From positions 1 to 7,106 of the forward strand of contig JALRIU010000025.1 of assembly GCA_023255355.1 (NCBI GenBank): DNA of 7,106 nucleotides, read 5' to 3'. This document shows positions 5,480 to 7,106 of the stretch, piece by piece (position 1 is the stretch's first letter; each line of letters begins with the position of its first letter). A program made the position numbers and the translations under genes. Under the pieces are notes generated by a model. That model worked only from the letters and a program-made list of their open reading frames with translations. It was not told where the DNA came from and did no database searches. This DNA comes from Pseudomonadales bacterium. GTDB taxonomy: Bacteria > Pseudomonadota > Gammaproteobacteria > Pseudomonadales > JAHEIH01.

Positions 5480-6619
5480 ATGGCCAATACCTTTATCGAC
5501 ACAACCCACGTAGGCAGCCTGCCTAGAAGCCTACCCTTGGCAGAAATGCTAATTGCCAAAGACCATCATAAAGATGTTGATATGAAAGCCTTCGATGCAC
5601 TAGTCAGCAGCGAAGTGGTAGAGGCTGTTGCTAAGCAAGCAGAAAGCGGGGTATCAATTGTTAGCGATGGCGAATTAGGTAAAGTTGGCTATTCAACTTA
5701 CATGACCGAGCGCCTGAGTGGTTTTGGCGAAGAACATATCCCTCGCAAGCCCGCAAAAGATCTTGCTGGCCACCCAGATTTTGCCAAAAAACTTGCAAAA
5801 ATCATGGGTGATCAAGAATTTGTTCGCGCTGCGTGTGTGGATACAGTCAAACTTGTGACATTGGATCCGCTTTATGAGGATATCCGTCGTTTCAAAGCGG
5901 CCATAGCAAGCAGCCCAAAACCAGTGAAAGGCTTTATGAACTCAGCTTCACCAGGCCTGATCACAGCATTTCAGCCCAACCTTTTTTATAAAAGTCACGA
6001 AGCCTATCTAGCCGATCTTGCCGACGCCATGCGTGCCGAGTACGAAGCAATTGTTGCCGCTGGTTTTGATCTACAATTAGATTGCCCTGACTTAGCCATG
6101 TCTCGTCATACCGGCTATCAAGATTTAAGCGATGAAGATTTTTTAAAAGTTGCCGAGGCTAACGTTGAAGCACTAAACCATGCAACAGCCAATATTCCGC
6201 CAGAAAGAATGCGCATGCACATTTGCTGGGGTAACTACGAAGGCCCCCATGATCATGACATTCCACTAAGCAAGGTCATAGGCACTATTTTAAAAGCACG
6301 CCCTGCAATTATACTGTTTGAAGGCGCCAACCCATGCCACGAGCACGAATGGACTGTTTGGCGAGATACCGCAATACCAGACAACAAAATCTTAGCACCT
6401 GGTTTAATTGACACCTGTTCGAATTACGTTGAACACCCTGAAATTATTGCTCAGAGACTGCAGCATTTCATCGACATCGTAGGTACCGAGCGGGTCATTG
6501 CCAGCACAGACTGCGGCTTTGGTACCTTTGCCGGTTATGGCAAAATTGACCCAGATGTTACTTGGAAGAAACTGCACAACCTTAGAGTGGGTGCTGACTT
6601 GGCAGCAAGTAGAAACTAA
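5480..6619 (+). CDS. Stand-alone MetE C-terminal-domain methyltransferase (core-MetE-like)
   Basis: The 379-residue product corresponds to the catalytic C-terminal barrel of cobalamin-independent methionine synthase and lacks the N-terminal half of the approximately 750-residue MetE. The zinc site is complete: His247 and Cys249 (MHICWG), Glu281 (LFEGAN) and Cys345 (TDCGFG). HVGSLPR at the N-terminus matches the homocysteine loop (IGSFPQT in MetE), Glu65 in SDGELG matches the region of MetE Glu484, and Asp201 in LQLDCPDLA matches the substrate-binding Asp of IDEPAL. Zinc-thiolate methyl or alkyl transfer is therefore expected; the family also includes epoxyalkane:CoM transferase and folate-independent core methionine synthases (MesA-D). 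Divergence from a 5-methyl-tetrahydrofolate-producing demethylase suggests a role in methyl disposal, possibly to homocysteine. The ATG at 5480 is chosen because GGAG lies six bases upstream; a TTG at 5468 would place the Shine-Dalgarno inside the gene. Family certain, substrates not. Confidence 0.85.
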   Translation: MANTFIDTTHVGSLPRSLPLAEMLIAKDHHKDVDMKAFDALVSSEVVEAVAKQAESGVSIVSDGELGKVGYSTYMTERLSGFGEEHIPRKPAKDLAGHPDFAKKLAKIMGDQEFVRAACVDTVKLVTLDPLYEDIRRFKAAIASSPKPVKGFMNSASPGLITAFQPNLFYKSHEAYLADLADAMRAEYEAIVAAGFDLQLDCPDLAMSRHTGYQDLSDEDFLKVAEANVEALNHATANIPPERMRMHICWGNYEGPHDHDIPLSKVIGTILKARPAIILFEGANPCHEHEWTVWRDTAIPDNKILAPGLIDTCSNYVEHPEIIAQRLQHFIDIVGTERVIASTDCGFGTFAGYGKIDPDVTWKKLHNLRVGADLAASRN

Positions 6620-6643
6620 AAAAGGGGCGAAAGCCCCTTTTTT
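6618..6643. terminator. Bidirectional rho-independent terminator
   Basis: An A6-GGGGC arm (6618-6628), GAAA tetraloop (6629-6632) and GCCCC-T6 arm (6633-6643) form a perfect 11-base-pair stem. Flanking A and T runs on both sides let it terminate the rightward MetE-like gene, whose stop codon overlaps the left arm, and the leftward coiled-coil gene, whose stop codon overlaps the right arm. Confidence 0.92.
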
Positions 6644-7106
6644 ATTTTACCGCTTCAACCTCAGCCATCAACCAGCGACGCAAATAGAATCCCGCCAAGG
6701 CCAGCATAACACCCGTCACTGCTGCAATTAGGGCCAACGAGCCAAACCAGAGCAAGGCCACCGTACCTACCATACTTCGCTCAACTTCAAGCGGAGATTC
6801 CTTACCATAGGCGTACATAGCAATTCGATAAACTTGGTTTTGATTAATCAACATATTGATATCAGATTGAATATTGCGCTGATCATTACGCAGCATAAAC
6901 ACTTTATCTTCTATTTCTTGAACCTGGCGAGTAATTTCAGCAAGCTCTGCAAACTTTAGCTCTTGATAAGCATTTAACTCAACCTCCGCATCCCGTTTAA
7001 TAGATAAAAAACGTGCTTTACTCTTATCAAGATTTGCTAACACGTTGGTTTGCAGATCAATATTGGCTTGATCCTTATCGAGAATCTCTTGCTTTTTAGC
7101 AGCAAT
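6642..7106 (-). CDS. Coiled-coil protein with C-terminal membrane helix (5' end outside window)
   Basis: The frame is open to the right edge, giving 154 visible residues; a GTG at 7043 is in frame but has no reason to be the start, because coding sequence continues upstream of it. The visible residues 1 to about 95 are rich in Glu, Lys, Gln, Asp and Asn with regularly spaced Leu/Ile/Val, typical of a long coiled coil. A 30-residue hydrophobic stretch (about 113-142) then forms a single membrane helix, followed by RRWLMAEVEAVK. The arginines after the helix suggest a cytoplasmic C-terminus. I do not recognise the family. It faces the MetE-like gene tail to tail across a shared terminator, so it probably belongs to a different transcription unit and pathway. 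Confidence 0.75.
   Translation of the reverse strand: MAAKKQEILDKDQANIDLQTNVLANLDKSKARFLSIKRDAEVELNAYQELKFAELAEITRQVQEIEDKVFMLRNDQRNIQSDINMLINQNQVYRIAMYAYGKESPLEVERSMVGTVALLWFGSLALIAAVTGVMLALAGFYLRRWLMAEVEAVK

Noticed and set aside
5223..5513. Open frame of 96 codons across the divergent spacer on the plus strand
   Set aside because: Lysine/threonine-rich, low-complexity translation typical of AT-rich intergenic DNA, no Shine-Dalgarno, and it overlaps the MetE-like start in another frame.

Overview
The window looks like a chromosomal segment of a proteobacterium, probably an aquatic gammaproteobacterium. This rests on protein style, moderate GC by eye and tight operon spacing, and the taxon is inference. 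The best-supported content is a set of genes for catabolism of methoxylated aromatic acids of the kind released from lignin or plant and algal phenolics.

Layout. Four genes run leftward. From right to left these are a tetrahydrofolate-dependent aryl O-demethylase of the LigM/DesA family (3772-5184), a large Spinster-like MFS transporter (2048-3673), an NAD(P)-dependent aldehyde dehydrogenase (609-2039), and the N-terminal 199 residues of a LigW-type 5-carboxyvanillate decarboxylase that leaves the left edge (1-597). A rho-independent terminator (3709-3748) lies between the demethylase and the transporter. The last three genes are packed with 8- and 11-base gaps and stop codons embedded in the next ribosome binding site. 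Rightward and divergent from the demethylase is a stand-alone MetE C-terminal-domain protein (5480-6619) with all four zinc ligands. It ends in a strong hairpin terminator shared with an unrelated leftward gene, of which 154 residues are visible (coiled coil plus one C-terminal membrane helix, 6642-7106).

How the genes may work together (inference from families). The transporter imports an aromatic acid or related compound. The aldehyde dehydrogenase oxidises an aromatic aldehyde such as vanillin or a 5-formyl compound. LigW converts 5-carboxyvanillate to vanillate. The LigM-like enzyme removes the methyl group onto tetrahydrofolate, giving protocatechuate and 5-methyl-tetrahydrofolate. The MetE-like protein is a candidate outlet for that methyl group. 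No ring-cleavage genes and no regulator are visible.

The 295-base divergent spacer (5185-5479) holds two related palindromic sites resembling operators of GntR-family VanR-type repressors, one inside a plausible demethylase promoter. It also holds a short sequence that matches the last seven codons of the demethylase gene at 19 of 21 bases, in the same orientation. This may be the scar of a lost tandem paralogue.
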